From positions 1-13,392 of the forward strand of contig DBEG01000131.1 of assembly GCA_002293965.1 (NCBI GenBank): a stretch of 13,392 bases of DNA, given 5' to 3'. This DNA is from Actinobacteria bacterium UBA912 (GTDB lineage Bacteria > Actinomycetota > Coriobacteriia > Anaerosomatales > UBA912). Below the pieces are notes generated by a model. That model saw only the letters and a list, made by a program, of their open reading frames with translations, did not search any database and was not told where the DNA came from. Within the stretch, counting starts at the first letter, position 1. Every line of letters begins with the position of its first letter. A program made the translations under genes and the position numbers. Shown piece after piece: positions 6,157 to 13,392 of this stretch.

Positions 6157-6666
6157 TCAGTCGTCTAGCTCTTTGAGGGCGGCTGCATACTCATCCCGAT
6201 GTTCCTTTTCGAACCTACCCACGGAGCGAAAGTAAAAAGCAATCTCGGGGTAGCCCTCTTCTTCCGCTATTTGGGCGAACTTTGGGTACATGTCTTCGTA
6301 CTCGTGATCCTCGCCCGCCGCCGCATGTGCGAGATTCTCCGACGTGGTGCCGAAGCGGCCCATGTACGCGAGATGTCCTAGTGCATGAGCGGTCTCTTCC
6401 CGTCCAGCGCGATCGAAGGCCTCGAGTGTTGATTCAGGAGCTCCCTCAAGCTCGGCGATTCTCCGGAACAGTGCGTAGAGCCTGTTGGCTTGTGACTCTC
6501 CGGCGAAGGCCGCCTCTAGATTCCCCAACGTCTTCGTACCGGCCAAGTCTCCAGGGCCGGCGTACTCAACAAAGAACGTCGAGGGGGCTCCACACACAGG
6601 ACATGTGTCCGGGATTATCCCGATGTGATAGTAACCACAACCTTTGCAGCGCGTTTTGTCGATCAC
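6157..6666 (-). CDS. Reverse rubrerythrin
   Basis: Non-haem di-iron peroxidase that reduces hydrogen peroxide in anaerobes. The 169 residues have the domains in reversed order. A rubredoxin-like centre comes first, with C7-x2-C10 and C22-x2-C25, followed by a ferritin-like four-helix domain from about residue 45 with diiron ligands in AGES (E57), REETAHALGH (E91-x2-H94) and RFEKEHRDEY (E153-x2-H156). In classic rubrerythrin the rubredoxin part is C-terminal. The GTG start at 6666 has AAAGGAGT a few bases upstream on the minus strand. It lies 19 bases after htrA and directly abuts rlmN. A role in protecting oxygen-sensitive enzymes such as RlmN is a reasonable inference from context only. Confidence 0.9.
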   Translation of the reverse strand: MIDKTRCKGCGYYHIGIIPDTCPVCGAPSTFFVEYAGPGDLAGTKTLGNLEAAFAGESQANRLYALFRRIAELEGAPESTLEAFDRAGREETAHALGHLAYMGRFGTTSENLAHAAAGEDHEYEDMYPKFAQIAEEEGYPEIAFYFRSVGRFEKEHRDEYAAALKELDD

Positions 6667-6685
6667 ATCGACTCCTTTCGAGCAG

Positions 6686-7969
6686 TTACTCCGGGGGCTC
6701 TGTCGGACGCTCGGAAGGATCGGAGAGGTCGGCGGGCTTGATGCCTACTTTCATCTCGACTTCGATACGTCTGTTGTCTCTATAGAGATGCAGCGTCACA
6801 GATGCGCCGACCTCATGTCTTCTGACTTGCAGGATCAAGTCATCCATTGATCGGATCGGTTCATCGTCCAAGGCGACGATCAGGTCATCCGGCTGAATAC
6901 CCGAGGCCGCGGCTTCGGTTCCAGGCGTGACTGCGACGACCAGAGCGCCTTCGGTTACAGGCAGACCTTCGGCCTCGGCCATAGCCTCTTGGACATTCCG
7001 ACCTTGTATGCCGAGGAAGGGATGCTCAACAGTACCGTCTTCGATCAACTGATCGGCAATCCGAATGGCGTTAGCGACTGGGATAGCGAATCCAATGCCG
7101 TCGTTCGCTCCGGAATCGGTGAATATCGCGGTGTTGATGCCAATCAGCCGGCCAAGTCGATCGACAAGAGCCCCGCCGGAATTCCCGGGATTGATGGCCG
7201 CATCGGTCTGTACTACATCTACTAGCGGGTAGACTCCGGCACGGTCGGTCGCGGAATCGGTTATCGACCGGCCGATCGCCGAGACCACGCCGGAGCTTAC
7301 CGAGTGAGTCAACCCGAAGGGGGAGCCTATCGCTACGACCAACTGCCCGACTTGTAGTTGAGAGGAGTCCCCAAGTTTAATCAAGGGCAACTCGCCCTCG
7401 ACTCGAAGCACGGCCACGTCGGTCTCCTGATCCGCCCCCACCAAAGTCGCCTCACGCCGCTCACGATCGGTACCGGTGATGACTATGCGATTCGCTCCGC
7501 TGACCACATGTGCATTGGTAAGCACGAAAGTGCCTCCGTCGGGAGACTGTCGGAAGGCAACGCCGGAGCCATTCCCGCGGGTGGGAGTATTGGGATGATC
7601 CTCCGGTAAGCCGTCCATTCCTGACACAGATGCTCCCGAGATATCTATATTGACAACGCTGGGAACAGCAGCGGTGGCAGCAGCGACCACGGGCTCATCA
7701 GTCTCCGGAGAAACTACTCTTATCGATTCCTGCGAGACAGAAGAATCGGGACCTTCGACCTGCATGAGCCAAGCACCGAGCAAGCCGGACCCGAACCCTC
7801 CCATTGCGCCTATCACCAAGGCGATGATCACGAGCATCACGGAGGAGGGTCTTTTGGTGACTATATCTGGCTCGGTGGGTGTTGGTGTTGATGTTTCGGC
7901 AGTGGATGAGACCATCTGGTCTGCAATGGGAGTGGAGTGTTGCGGTGCTTGTTCGAGTTCCTCGGACAT
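6686..7969 (-). CDS. HtrA/DegP-family membrane-anchored serine protease
   Basis: Envelope quality-control protease. From ATG 7969 it has 427 residues: a Thr/Pro-rich cytoplasmic head (1-42), one membrane anchor (about 45-69, VMLVIIALVIGAMGGFGSG), a trypsin-like domain with catalytic His154 (LTNAHVV), Asp184 (TDVAVL) and Ser264 (NPGNSGGAL), and one PDZ domain (about 318-405). A short Pro/Glu-rich tail follows. Single PDZ plus N-terminal anchor is the common Gram-positive/actinobacterial form. The frame opens 8 codons earlier (GTG 7993), but GAGGTGAGG at 7975-7983 on the minus strand sits five bases before ATG 7969. It is the first gene of the htrA-rubrerythrin-rlmN operon. The particular paralogue (DegP, HtrA, PepD) cannot be decided here. 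Confidence 0.93.
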   Translation of the reverse strand: MSEELEQAPQHSTPIADQMVSSTAETSTPTPTEPDIVTKRPSSVMLVIIALVIGAMGGFGSGLLGAWLMQVEGPDSSVSQESIRVVSPETDEPVVAAATAAVPSVVNIDISGASVSGMDGLPEDHPNTPTRGNGSGVAFRQSPDGGTFVLTNAHVVSGANRIVITGTDRERREATLVGADQETDVAVLRVEGELPLIKLGDSSQLQVGQLVVAIGSPFGLTHSVSSGVVSAIGRSITDSATDRAGVYPLVDVVQTDAAINPGNSGGALVDRLGRLIGINTAIFTDSGANDGIGFAIPVANAIRIADQLIEDGTVEHPFLGIQGRNVQEAMAEAEGLPVTEGALVVAVTPGTEAAASGIQPDDLIVALDDEPIRSMDDLILQVRRHEVGASVTLHLYRDNRRIEVEMKVGIKPADLSDPSERPTEPPE

Positions 7970-8255
7970 AGGATCCTCACCTCTGAGTGTCACGACCGTG
8001 CGTTTGCTTTATCCATTCTAGGGCGGACTTGTGGATTATGCGTGGGGAACAGAAGCCCGACGTCACGCCCAGTCCAATTACCGAGTGCAGCTTCCATGCC
8101 ATAGAGCCTGTTGAGGGAGGTCCGCTACTGACGTAGACTCTACAGTCGTGATTGTAGCCGATCAGCTCGCCTCGGTTGCTCGGGGGTGGGCTATCATTTC
8201 AATCAGCTCATGGCGTGTCGATGTTCTTGAGGGCCACGACGAAGGAGCGGATTTC
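7970..8255. other. Divergent intergenic region, htrA / membrane protein
   Basis: This 286-base gap must hold the promoters for htrA (leftward) and for the gene at 8256 (rightward). I see no convincing -35/-10 pair. TAGAAT (8014-8019, minus strand) and TATCAT (8192-8197, plus strand) are possible -10 elements without good partners. Three degenerate DnaA-box-like 9-mers lie at 8009-8017, 8030-8038 and 8041-8049. A 5-bp dyad CTACA/TGTAG lies at 8140-8144/8153-8157. No ORF here looks coding. Confidence 0.4.
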
Positions 8256-8639
8256 ATGAACGAGGAGTCGGCTGGAGCAGATGTCTCCAGCTTACCAGTG
8301 AGCCGGAGACCCGAGAGAGTCTTCGTCTGGCTGTACATGGCACTGTGGCTTGGGCTGATCGGGGTCTCGGCCTACTTACTGGGCCCATGGAGTGCAGAAC
8401 AAGCCAGGGGCGTCGAACACTACGGGATCTTACTTGCATCGGGGTTTGTGCTGACCGCGTCAGGACCGGTGCTTGCGCTCATCGCCTGGCTCATCTTTCG
8501 ACTTGTCACTGGAGCGGACGACGGAAGCAACCAGTTTGGGAGAATCATGTTCAATACAGTCGGAGCAGGCCTGCTAGGCGTTGCGAGTTGGACCATCATG
8601 CTGCTGACACTGGACTATATGCGAACAGGTCTCGGGTAA
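8256..8639 (+). CDS. Unrecognised small three-helix membrane protein
   Basis: I do not recognise this 127-residue protein. It has a hydrophilic acidic head (1-15), a short basic stretch SRRPER (16-21) and three likely membrane segments: about 22-42 (VFVWLYMALWLGLIGVSAYLL), 57-84 and 97-118. Tryptophans lie at membrane edges and an acidic loop, GADDGSNQ, at about 86-93. No cysteine or histidine cluster or other metal-binding pattern is visible. ATG 8256 is supported by GAAGGAG at 8241-8247; the longer frame from 8148 has no such signal. The gene ends 16 bases before ddl and shares its orientation, so co-transcription is likely. That makes an envelope-related role plausible but unproven. Confidence 0.75.
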   Translation: MNEESAGADVSSLPVSRRPERVFVWLYMALWLGLIGVSAYLLGPWSAEQARGVEHYGILLASGFVLTASGPVLALIAWLIFRLVTGADDGSNQFGRIMFNTVGAGLLGVASWTIMLLTLDYMRTGLG

Positions 8640-8655
8640 AGGAGACGACCCTAAC

Positions 8656-9615
8656 ATGAATCAGAGCAAACACATAGGGGACGACGAAATGACAGCGCGC
8701 CAGATACTCGTGCTCAAAGGGGGGAGATCCGCCGAAAGAGAGGTCTCGCTCAATAGCGGCGCGCAGGTCGCGAAGGCCCTTGCGGAGGCGGGGTATGACG
8801 TGACCGAATTGGATTCGGCCAGGGATGATTTCATCGAAGCCTTGATCAGCGCTGAGCCGGACATCGTTTTCGTCTGCCTCCACGGAAGGTACGGGGAGGA
8901 CGGCACAGTGCAGGGACTCTTGGAGTTGCTGCGCATCCCGTACGTAGGGTCGGGAGTCCTAGCCAGTGCACTGGCGATGGATAAGGTGATGTCGAAGCAC
9001 ATGTTCGCTCATGCGGGACTGCCGACGCCTGGATATGTCGTGGTCGGAGCGAACGAGACTGTGGATATGGAGGCAATCACCGCCGCTTTGGGCGAGAAAA
9101 CCGTCGTGAAGCCTGCGAACGAAGGTTCGGCGATCGGAGTCTCTGTCGCTCATGACCTCGAAGAGCTGGCTTCGGCCATCGAGACAGCATTGGGATTCGA
9201 CGACAAGGTTCTGGTGGAGGAGTTCATAACGGGTGTAGAGATCACGGTCGGGGTGCTCGGCAACGAAGCCCCGATATCGCTTCCAACGATCGAGCTGATT
9301 CCATCCAACGAGTTCCTGGACTATCAGGCGAAGTACACACCGGGGATGAGTCAACACATAATCCCCGCGCGCATCAGCGATGAGGCGACTGCAAGGGCAG
9401 GGGAGATAGCCATCAAAGCCCACAAAGTACTGGGATGCCGAGGGATGTCCAGAGCGGATCTGATCGTTGCTGAGGGCGATCGGGTCCTACTGTTGGAGAC
9501 GAATACCATTCCGGGCATGACGCGGGTGAGTCTCCTGCCGGAGGCTGCTGCTGCACATGGACTGTCCTTGCCTGATCTCTGCTCTCACTTGGTGGAGCTG
9601 GCGTTCGACAAGTAA
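8656..9615 (+). CDS. ddl: D-alanine--D-alanine ligase
   Basis: ATP-grasp ligase that makes the D-Ala-D-Ala dipeptide for peptidoglycan. The product has 319 residues from ATG 8656. It shows LKGGRSAEREVSL (20-32), the LHGRYGEDGTVQGLLE substrate-site segment, VKPANEGSAIGVS in the ATP-grasp lid, DYQAKYTPG in the omega loop and ETNTIPGMTRVSLLPEA (281-297) with metal/substrate ligands. The KY in the omega loop fits a D-Ala rather than a D-lactate ligase. A second in-frame ATG at 8689 has AGGGGA seven bases upstream and gives 308 residues, close to the DdlB length. ATG 8656 has AAAGGAG 11 bases upstream. It converges on the histidine-kinase gene with only six bases between the stops. Confidence 0.94.
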   Translation: MNQSKHIGDDEMTARQILVLKGGRSAEREVSLNSGAQVAKALAEAGYDVTELDSARDDFIEALISAEPDIVFVCLHGRYGEDGTVQGLLELLRIPYVGSGVLASALAMDKVMSKHMFAHAGLPTPGYVVVGANETVDMEAITAALGEKTVVKPANEGSAIGVSVAHDLEELASAIETALGFDDKVLVEEFITGVEITVGVLGNEAPISLPTIELIPSNEFLDYQAKYTPGMSQHIIPARISDEATARAGEIAIKAHKVLGCRGMSRADLIVAEGDRVLLLETNTIPGMTRVSLLPEAAAAHGLSLPDLCSHLVELAFDK

Positions 9616-9621
9616 GGTCCG

Positions 9622-11133
9622 TCAGGAACAACGCAAGGCGGCCGGAAGCCTGATGACAAATAGGGCTCCACCGGCGCGCTGACCGCGCTCGACCCATACC
9701 GAACCCCCGTGGGCCTCCACCACTGTCCTTACGATGTAGAGACCCAGCCCGACACCAGACCTTTGTCCATCTCCGGGGATCTTGGCAAAACGCTCGAAGA
9801 TGAGATTCCGGTTCTCGTCAGAAACGCCCGGGCCTTCGTCCTCCACGCCTAACGTCACCCAGCCCCCGCCGCATCTCGCCGTCAAGCTTATCGTCGTGTG
9901 TGGCGGCGAGTGTTTTTGAGCGTTCGTCACCAAGTTGTTCAGCACCTGCCGAAGACGCCGATCTTCCCCAAGGACTACACAGGTACCGACGGCATCAACC
10001 GTTAGCCGGTGTTTGGATGTGTGTTCCAGAGAAGCACACACGTCGCCAGCGAGTTCTTTCAGATCCACCGGGAGCATGACGGATGGAGCAAGCATCTCCT
10101 CTGCTCGAGCGGTGTGCAGGAGGTTCTCAAGAAGATCCTGCATTACTTCGGTGGATCGCTGGGCGCCGGCTATGACCTTCTCGGCAACTGGAGCGGGCGG
10201 GGCGGAGGAGAGGATCTCAAGATAGCCGCTGATCGCGGTGAGAGGAGCCCGCAGATCATGGGATACGAGCGAGATGACCTCGGTGCGAAGTGAATCGATG
10301 CGCATCTCTTCGGTGATATCCGAGGTATTGACCAAGAGGCGGTCGGGAAAGCCGTCGATCCGACGCACGGTGACCTTCAGCCATCGCGGCGACCTGCCGG
10401 ATTGACGTACAACGACTAGGGTGCTTTCGCCCTCGCCGGGAGCGAAGGCCTCGGTGGGGTTTAGAGGGCGCTCCTGGGAATCACGGAGATCAGCAGTGGC
10501 AAATACCGAGACCAGCTCCTCGCCGAGAAGACCTTTCGGACTCAAGCCGAAATGTGCAACGGCGCTCGGGTTCATCAACTCGATCTTCCCTTGCTCCACC
10601 AGGAGCATGCCTTCGGCGGACTGTTCGAAGGTCATTTCCAGTGAGCTCTTTGCCTCCGCGAGATCGTTCATGGCGCGAGCCACAGCGTTCTCATGCTGCT
10701 CCAGTGAGATGACCATCATGTTGAATGCGCCCAGCAGATCCTTGAACTCATGTGGAAGGTCGTCGTCAACATGGAGCAGAGTGAAGTGCTGACCCTCGGA
10801 AGCGGTTTGTGCCTGCTCGCGCAAGCGTGTCGCTAGTCTCTCGATCGAAGAGCCTATCGCTGTCGAGAGATATAGTCCGAAAATCACGCTCACTGACACA
10901 GCAAGAAACAGGGAGAAGAGCGAAACCAATTCCATGTGTCTGGCAAACAGGCTGTCGATGTACACGGTGTCTTGTAGTACGGGAAGGCGCAGCAGATCCC
11001 CGATGCGATAGAGAGACACACCTGTCACGAGTACTGTCAGGATCGCCAACAGCACGGTGAAAGTCAGCCGTGACGTAAGAGTCTTCGGCATAAGTCTCAT
11101 CAGAAGGGATCTTGTCTTGGAAAGAAGGGCCAC
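9622..11133 (-). CDS. Membrane sensor histidine kinase (HAMP-PAS-HisKA-HATPase)
   Basis: Two-component sensor of 503 residues. Two membrane segments (about 22-44 and 69-94) bracket a short outside loop of about 25 residues. A HAMP-like linker (about 91-145), a PAS-like domain (about 165-275) and the HisKA dimerisation domain follow, with phospho-acceptor His292 in SLVSHDLRAPL. The ATPase domain has an N box (NNLVTNAQKHS, 399-409), G1 (DEGPGVS, 432-438), F box (IFERF, 445-449) and G2 (GVGLGLYIV, 460-468). The layout resembles ResE/PhoR-type kinases. The small sensing loop suggests a cytoplasmic PAS signal or an intramembrane cue. No response regulator is adjacent, so it is an orphan here. The start is GTG 11133 with AGGGA upstream; ATG 11100 is the alternative. 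Confidence 0.92.
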   Translation of the reverse strand: MALLSKTRSLLMRLMPKTLTSRLTFTVLLAILTVLVTGVSLYRIGDLLRLPVLQDTVYIDSLFARHMELVSLFSLFLAVSVSVIFGLYLSTAIGSSIERLATRLREQAQTASEGQHFTLLHVDDDLPHEFKDLLGAFNMMVISLEQHENAVARAMNDLAEAKSSLEMTFEQSAEGMLLVEQGKIELMNPSAVAHFGLSPKGLLGEELVSVFATADLRDSQERPLNPTEAFAPGEGESTLVVVRQSGRSPRWLKVTVRRIDGFPDRLLVNTSDITEEMRIDSLRTEVISLVSHDLRAPLTAISGYLEILSSAPPAPVAEKVIAGAQRSTEVMQDLLENLLHTARAEEMLAPSVMLPVDLKELAGDVCASLEHTSKHRLTVDAVGTCVVLGEDRRLRQVLNNLVTNAQKHSPPHTTISLTARCGGGWVTLGVEDEGPGVSDENRNLIFERFAKIPGDGQRSGVGLGLYIVRTVVEAHGGSVWVERGQRAGGALFVIRLPAALRCS

Positions 11134-11261
11134 GCTTCACGTCCCTGGTTTGGGGTTCATTCCTATCATCGGCCATTGCGACCGTCCGTACAACACATGA
11201 GGGGACGAGCGGTAACAGAAGCGGGAGAGGGCTCTGACTTGTCACACACAGGGACCGAGGC

Positions 11262-11290
11262 TTGACAGAGGAGTTCCTGAGGAGTAGCAT
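11262..11290 (+). promoter_or_regulatory. sigma-70-type promoter for feoAB
   Basis: A perfect -35 TTGACA at 11262-11267 is followed after 17 bases by TAGCAT at 11285-11290 (4 of 6 to TATAAT). A start near 11297 would give a leader of about 74 bases before the feoA ATG. This is the best promoter match in the window. It lies in the 237-base gap between the divergent histidine-kinase and feoA genes; no equally good kinase promoter was seen on the other strand. Confidence 0.6.
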
Positions 11291-11305
11291 CAACGCGGAC
11301 TTCGA

Positions 11306-11321
11306 CTTAGCATGCACTAAG
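11306..11321. promoter_or_regulatory. Dyad CTTAG-N6-CTAAG, candidate iron-regulator operator
   Basis: CTTAG at 11306-11310 and CTAAG at 11317-11321 form an inverted repeat with the core TTAGCATGCACTAA. It lies about 15 bases downstream of the -10 of the feo promoter. DtxR/IdeR-family iron regulators bind TTAG...CTAA-armed operators, and feo operons are common targets, so an iron operator is a fair guess. The inner bases do not match the full 19-base IdeR consensus. Confidence 0.4.
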
Positions 11322-11370
11322 GCGGGCGGGTTCTATCGCCGGTCGACGACGCCAATCAGGAGAATGAACA

Positions 11371-11655
11371 ATGTATGAGCTCAAAGATGACAAGGACCCA
11401 GCACCACCCATCCGTACCCTGGATCAGCTGAGATCAGGGGAGTGGGTCGAGATAGTCGCGGTCGACGACGATACCGTCAGATCGCAGGCGATGAGGTTGG
11501 GGATACACTCGGGAGCACTGGTCACTTGCGTCACAAAAGTCCCAGCCGGCCCCATCGTCTTGGGGCATGGGCGCCAGGAGATCGCGATAGGTAGGAACCT
11601 GGCCAAGAAGATCACTGTGACGAGTTGCTCAACGTCGAACGGAAGGGGTGACTGA
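11371..11655 (+). CDS. feoA: Ferrous iron transport accessory protein FeoA
   Basis: Small cytoplasmic SH3-like protein that supports FeoB in Fe(II) uptake. It has 94 residues. After a charged 13-residue head (MYELKDDKDPAPP) the FeoA fold runs from about 14 to 85. It begins with IRTLDQLRSGEWVEIVAV, continues with SQAMRLGIHSGALVTCV (the RLG-lxxG pattern typical of FeoA) and ends with the strand EIAIGRNLAKKITV. ATG 11371 has CAGGAG at 11357-11362 with 8-base spacing. The stop overlaps the feoB ATG by one base (TGATG), indicating coupled translation. It is preceded by a good promoter and a dyad. Confidence 0.9.
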   Translation: MYELKDDKDPAPPIRTLDQLRSGEWVEIVAVDDDTVRSQAMRLGIHSGALVTCVTKVPAGPIVLGHGRQEIAIGRNLAKKITVTSCSTSNGRGD

Positions 11656-13392
11656 TGGGGCACAGTCACGCACCTAACTCGCTCCTAGCCAGGTCCGGAG
11701 CCGAAATGGTCGTCTTGGCAGGCAACCCAAACGTGGGCAAATCGGTGGTATTCAATGCGCTGACCGGAACCTACGTTGATGTGTCCAACTATCCAGGAAC
11801 CACCGTGGAGCTTACCAGAGGAGTTTTTGGCGACCGCGACCTGGTCGATACTCCTGGCGTGTACGGGGTTTCCAGCTTCAACGATGAAGAGCGGGTGGCG
11901 AGAGACATCATCGTCGACGCGGACATCGTGATCAATGTGGTCGATGCGGTGCATTTGGAGCGTGATTTGTTCCTGACACTGCACCTGGTCGACATGGGCA
12001 AGAAGATGGTTGTCGCGCTCAACATGGGCGATGAGGCTCGCTCGCGAGGTGTGAAGATCGACCGGGACTTGCTAGAGGATCTTCTCGGCGTGCCTGTGGT
12101 CGAGACCGTGGCGGTCCTCGGATCCGGCATCCCCGAGCTCAAGGAAGCCGTGGGAAGAGCGCGGGTAGGGCACTCGGACGCACGAACGCAAGACGAGATC
12201 GTGCTCATGGCTTCGCGCGTGGGTACACGTGCCGAAGCGCTACTGGTGCTCGAGGGCGACGAGGTGATCGCTTCTCGGCATGGAATAGAACCCGGCAGTG
12301 CGCGAGACGAACTCTATTTGGCCAGGCGGGCGCGGGTAAACGACATCATCGGGCACGTGAGGACCGAGACGCAGGAAGGCATCTCGGTTTCGGCCAGGAT
12401 ATCGCGGGCCATGATGCATCCTGCGACGGGCATACCGATGTTGCTGGTGTTGCTCTGGGGGATGTACAAGGTGCTTGGGGAGTGGATAGCCGGGGGATTG
12501 GTGGGCGTGCTCGAGGAAGGCCTGATGATCACCTACTTCGAGCCGTTCGTGCGAGAGTCGGTCGGCGGGATCGTGGCCGAAGGGTCAGTGGCATATACGA
12601 TCCTGGCGGGCGAATTCGGCGTGCTCACGATGACGCCCACTTACCTGATCGGAGTCATCTTCCCCCTTGTGACCGGCTTCTACGTACTACTCGGGCTTCT
12701 TGAGGACTCGGGGTATCTACCCAGGGTCGCAGCTCTTGCCGACCGTGCGCTTTCGGGCCTCGGCCTCAATGGGCGCGCCATCATCCCCATCATCCTGGGC
12801 CTTGGTTGCGTCACAATGGGCACGCTCACTACCCGGATACTCGGCTCGAAGAGGGAGCGCTTCATTGCCACAGCCCTCATGGCGATCGCGGTGCCCTGTT
12901 CGGCGCAGATCGCGGTCATCGCCGCATTGATGGCGGGAACGGGACCGGTCTATGCAGCCGCATACTTCGTCATCCTTCTGGCGATCTTCGTCGGAGTAGG
13001 GACGGTACTGGCGCGCATCACTCCCGGAGTGACCACGGATCTGCTCATCGACATCCCATCGCTCAGGCTACCGAGAGTCGACAACGTGTTACGCAAGACG
13101 GTGACCAAGGTGTGGCACTTCATGAAGGAGGTCACACTGTTCTTCGTGGCCGGCTCACTCCTGATTTCAACGCTGAGTGTCACTGGGGCACTTGTGAGGA
13201 TCAAGGCAGCGCTCGAGCCGTTGACCGTTGGATGGCTTGGGTTACCTGCCGAAGCGGCTACTGCGTTCGTGATGGGCTTCGTTCGAAGAGACTTCGGTGC
13301 CGCCGGTTTCTTCAATATGGACCTCTCGCCGGCCCAGTTGTTGGTGGCGATGGTCACGATAACGTTGTTCGTACCTTGCATCGCGAGTGCGA
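11655..13392 (+). CDS. feoB: Ferrous iron transporter FeoB-like, variant core (partial, 3' end off window)
   Basis: GTPase-linked Fe(II) permease; 579 residues are visible before the right edge. The N-terminal G domain has G1 GNPNVGKS (23-30), a G2 threonine in NYPGTT (45-50), G3 DTPG (65-68), G4 NMGD (123-126) and a G5 region near 152-157. A helical linker ends with LYLARRARVNDII (220-232). Membrane helices begin near 260 and include the family signature LLEDSGYLPR (348-357). The gate motifs differ from Escherichia coli FeoB: GLGCVTMGTLTTR (382-394) replaces the usual GCNVPA-type sequence and VPCSAQ (413-418) replaces the SCGAR-type one. Core cysteines C385, C415 and C575 remain. Start ATG 11655 overlaps feoA. 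A divergent FeoB with altered metal preference is conceivable; iron is the default from context. Confidence 0.9.
   Translation, partial: MGHSHAPNSLLARSGAEMVVLAGNPNVGKSVVFNALTGTYVDVSNYPGTTVELTRGVFGDRDLVDTPGVYGVSSFNDEERVARDIIVDADIVINVVDAVHLERDLFLTLHLVDMGKKMVVALNMGDEARSRGVKIDRDLLEDLLGVPVVETVAVLGSGIPELKEAVGRARVGHSDARTQDEIVLMASRVGTRAEALLVLEGDEVIASRHGIEPGSARDELYLARRARVNDIIGHVRTETQEGISVSARISRAMMHPATGIPMLLVLLWGMYKVLGEWIAGGLVGVLEEGLMITYFEPFVRESVGGIVAEGSVAYTILAGEFGVLTMTPTYLIGVIFPLVTGFYVLLGLLEDSGYLPRVAALADRALSGLGLNGRAIIPIILGLGCVTMGTLTTRILGSKRERFIATALMAIAVPCSAQIAVIAALMAGTGPVYAAAYFVILLAIFVGVGTVLARITPGVTTDLLIDIPSLRLPRVDNVLRKTVTKVWHFMKEVTLFFVAGSLLISTLSVTGALVRIKAALEPLTVGWLGLPAEAATAFVMGFVRRDFGAAGFFNMDLSPAQLLVAMVTITLFVPCIASA

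Noticed and set aside
10766..11317. A 183-codon minus-strand frame spanning the start of the histidine kinase and its upstream region
   Set aside because: It overlaps the well-supported kinase in another frame, has an atypical composition and no family features.
1..13392. A hidden defence system, CRISPR array, toxin-antitoxin pair or mobile element
   Set aside because: No spaced direct-repeat array, transposase, integrase, nuclease or toxin-like ORF was seen. The gene order is that of an ordinary origin-proximal chromosome region.

Overview
This window is an origin-proximal segment of a bacterial chromosome followed by ordinary housekeeping and metal/stress genes. The left end carries the classic block rnpA-yidD-yidC-jag/khpB-rsmG-parA-parB, which in many bacteria lies beside dnaA/oriC; rpmH and dnaA would be expected just off the left edge. 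No mnmE or mnmG lies between jag and rsmG, an arrangement typical of Actinobacteria. With frequent GTG starts, moderately high G+C, a reverse-type rubrerythrin and a FeoAB ferrous-iron system, I infer an anaerobic or microaerophilic actinobacterium, perhaps of the Coriobacteriia/OPB41 kind. This is an inference from gene content, not a database result.

Layout. Positions 17-2086 (+) hold a tight operon for RNA maturation and membrane-protein insertion (rnpA, yidD, yidC, khpB), closed by a strong hairpin at 2106-2131. Positions about 2129-5052 (+) hold rsmG, parA, parB and a small YtxH-like membrane protein. This block has a structured leader, a perfect parS palindrome lying across the rsmG ribosome-binding/start region, a dyad with a TATAAT element in front of parA, and a LexA/DinR-type palindrome inside parA. 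Positions 5104-7969 (-) hold an htrA -> reverse rubrerythrin -> rlmN operon transcribed leftward. Positions 8256-9615 (+) hold an unrecognised three-helix membrane protein followed by D-alanine-D-alanine ligase. Positions 9622-11133 (-) encode an orphan membrane sensor histidine kinase, convergent with ddl. Positions 11371-13392 (+) hold feoA and a divergent feoB that runs off the right edge, behind a recognisable promoter and a DtxR-like dyad.

How the parts relate. The left block couples chromosome segregation (ParA/ParB and their cis site parS) with ribosome maturation (RnpA, RsmG) and membrane insertion (YidC/YidD), all close to the replication origin. The leftward operon joins envelope proteolysis (HtrA), peroxide detoxification (reverse rubrerythrin) and an oxygen-sensitive radical-SAM rRNA/tRNA methylase (RlmN), which reads as a stress set. 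Every protein gene except the small membrane protein at 8256-8639 belongs to a family I recognise. I found no CRISPR array, tRNA, rRNA, insertion sequence or toxin-antitoxin pair, and no convincing new multi-gene system. The least explained signals are cis-acting DNA elements: parS over a start codon, mutually exclusive leader hairpins, the parA dyad, the intragenic SOS-like box and the feo dyad.
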